Below are positions 11,998 through 12,617 of a stretch of DNA of 12,617 bases, in pieces. Numbering within the stretch: the first letter of the stretch is position 1; the number at the start of each line of letters is the position of its first letter. This stretch comes from Actinomycetes bacterium (lineage in GTDB: Bacteria; Actinomycetota; Actinomycetes; Actinomycetales; Microbacteriaceae): contig JAEYVF010000002.1 of assembly GCA_023432005.1 (NCBI GenBank), forward strand, positions 1 to 12,617. Direction: 5' to 3'. The translations under genes and the position numbers were made by a program. The notes beneath the pieces are model-generated. The model had not been told where the DNA came from, did no database searches, and saw only the letters and a program-made list of their open reading frames with translations.

Positions 11998-12617
11998 CCT
12001 TTTCACAGGAGCCCCCGCTGTCGCGGCGCGCGATGCGCGAACGCGAAGCTGAGGCCGCCCGCGCCGCGTCGTCGCGCGAGCCTGTGACGAACCCTGACGA
12101 GAGCACTGACCCTCAGGCGTCGTCGCAGCCGGTCGGCCAGGCATCGGTCGGGCCGGAGCCGCTCACCTATGTGACGCAGAGCCGCGCGCCCCTTCCGCAG
12201 TACGATGCGCCGCTGGCGCAGCCGGTGAACCCGCCGTCGAGTGCGCCTGTGGCCTCGAGCGGCCCCGTGACCTCGAGTGGCCCCGTGACCTCGAGCGGTC
12301 CGGTGGCCCCGCCTGACGCGCCGTACCGCTACCGCGACTTCAGCCCGGAGGGTGCCGCGCGCCCCGGAGCCTGGCGTCAGGATCAGGGCGAACCCGCCGA
12401 CCTCGATTACCGCACCCAGGGACGTGCCGATGTGCCCGTTCCGACGAGCGATCCGGTAACGCCCGCACCCCCCACGAGCAGCGCACCCGTTCACACGACC
12501 CCGCCGACGGGTGGTGCAGCCGCTCAGACGACTCCGCCTGCAACCGGCGCTGCCGCGTACACGACCCCGCCGACGGGTGGTGCAGCCGCTCAGACGACTC
12601 CGCCTGCAACCGGCGCT
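11994..12617 (+). CDS. Repeat-rich protein of unknown function, N-terminal part (partial)
   Basis: The frame opens at ATG 11994, overlapping the nadD stop by 4 nt, and is still open at the right edge after 208 codons. The start is MTFSQEPPLSRRAMREREAE, a basic helix of the kind found at the cytoplasmic N-termini of many actinobacterial membrane proteins. The rest seen so far is low-complexity and disordered: Pro/Ser/Thr/Ala/Gln-rich, with four SSGPVT-like hexapeptides (12237-12308), a short conserved-looking island PYRYRDFSPEGAARP, and exact TTPPTGGAAAQ-type repeats at the end. No transmembrane helix or catalytic domain is reached. Position after nadD and the start style suggest a large membrane-anchored protein, but I do not recognise a family. 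Third-position GC matches its neighbours, so there is no sign of recent transfer. Confidence 0.8.
   Translation, partial: MTFSQEPPLSRRAMREREAEAARAASSREPVTNPDESTDPQASSQPVGQASVGPEPLTYVTQSRAPLPQYDAPLAQPVNPPSSAPVASSGPVTSSGPVTSSGPVAPPDAPYRYRDFSPEGAARPGAWRQDQGEPADLDYRTQGRADVPVPTSDPVTPAPPTSSAPVHTTPPTGGAAAQTTPPATGAAAYTTPPTGGAAAQTTPPATGA
12237..12308 (+). repeat. Four 18-bp tandem repeats encoding SSGPVT-like hexapeptides
   Basis: Units start at 12237, 12255, 12273 and 12291. They encode SSAPVA, SSGPVT, SSGPVT and SSGPVA. Units 2 and 3 differ at one base (TCGAGC versus TCGAGT). The flanking units have diverged, which fits an older expansion than the one at 12495. Confidence 0.85.
12495..12617 (+). 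repeat. 66-bp in-frame tandem repeat, identical copies, cut by the window edge
   Basis: Copy 1 is 12495-12560; copy 2 begins at 12561 and is identical over all 57 bases available. Each copy encodes 22 residues made of two related 11-residue halves, TTPPTGGAAAQ and TTPPATGAAAY. Identity down to synonymous positions points to recent duplication or active homogenisation. More copies may follow outside the window. Confidence 0.9.

Noticed and set aside
1..12617. Frequent GGATGC/GCATCC words across the window
   Set aside because: They occur mostly as ordinary Gly/Pro-Asp-Ala or Ala-Ser codon pairs inside genes and look like a lineage-wide codon-pair habit; I could not count enrichment.

Overview
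The window is typical high-GC actinobacterial chromosome. Gene content and order (rne, a DUF4031 gene, rplU-rpmA-obg-proB, proA, nadD), the GTG starts, a leaderless-looking promoter and the strong G/C third-position bias point to Microbacteriaceae, probably Microbacterium or a close relative. This assignment is by recognition of style and synteny, not by a database search. No tRNA, rRNA, CRISPR array, transposase or phage gene was seen.

Layout. (1) 1-827, minus strand: the start of a DsbA-like thioredoxin-fold protein and, upstream of it, a vitamin K epoxide reductase family protein; together they look like an extracytoplasmic disulfide-forming pair. (2) 828-1165: divergent intergenic region with a perfect 16-bp palindrome. 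(3) 1166-3544: ribonuclease E/G with long disordered ends. (4) 3545-3794: the gap between convergent genes is filled by an eight-unit inverted array of a 17-18 bp motif, whose first unit lies inside the rne terminator hairpin. (5) 3795-4073, minus: DUF4031 protein. (6) 4111-7247: a good SigA-type promoter drives rplU-rpmA, followed by two hairpins and obg-proB, which overlap by 4 nt. (7) 7248-9780: a large palindrome, a small lipoprotein gene and, convergent to it, a sigma factor fused to a zinc-binding anti-sigma-like segment, a membrane helix and an exported Ig-like region. (8) 9880-12617: proA (apparently leaderless), a 61-aa membrane protein, nadD, and the repeat-rich start of a large unrecognised protein that overlaps nadD by 4 nt.

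How the genes work together. rplU, rpmA, obg and rne serve ribosome assembly and RNA processing. proB and proA supply the first two steps of proline synthesis but are separated here by about 2.6 kb carrying the lipoprotein and the membrane-tethered sigma factor, which suggests an accessory insertion or rearrangement in an otherwise conserved block. nadD serves NAD synthesis.

The points most worth a second look are the mirrored eight-unit array behind rne, the one-polypeptide ECF sigma/anti-sigma/sensor fusion, the 59-bp nested palindrome after proB, and the exact 66-bp tandem repeat at the right edge.
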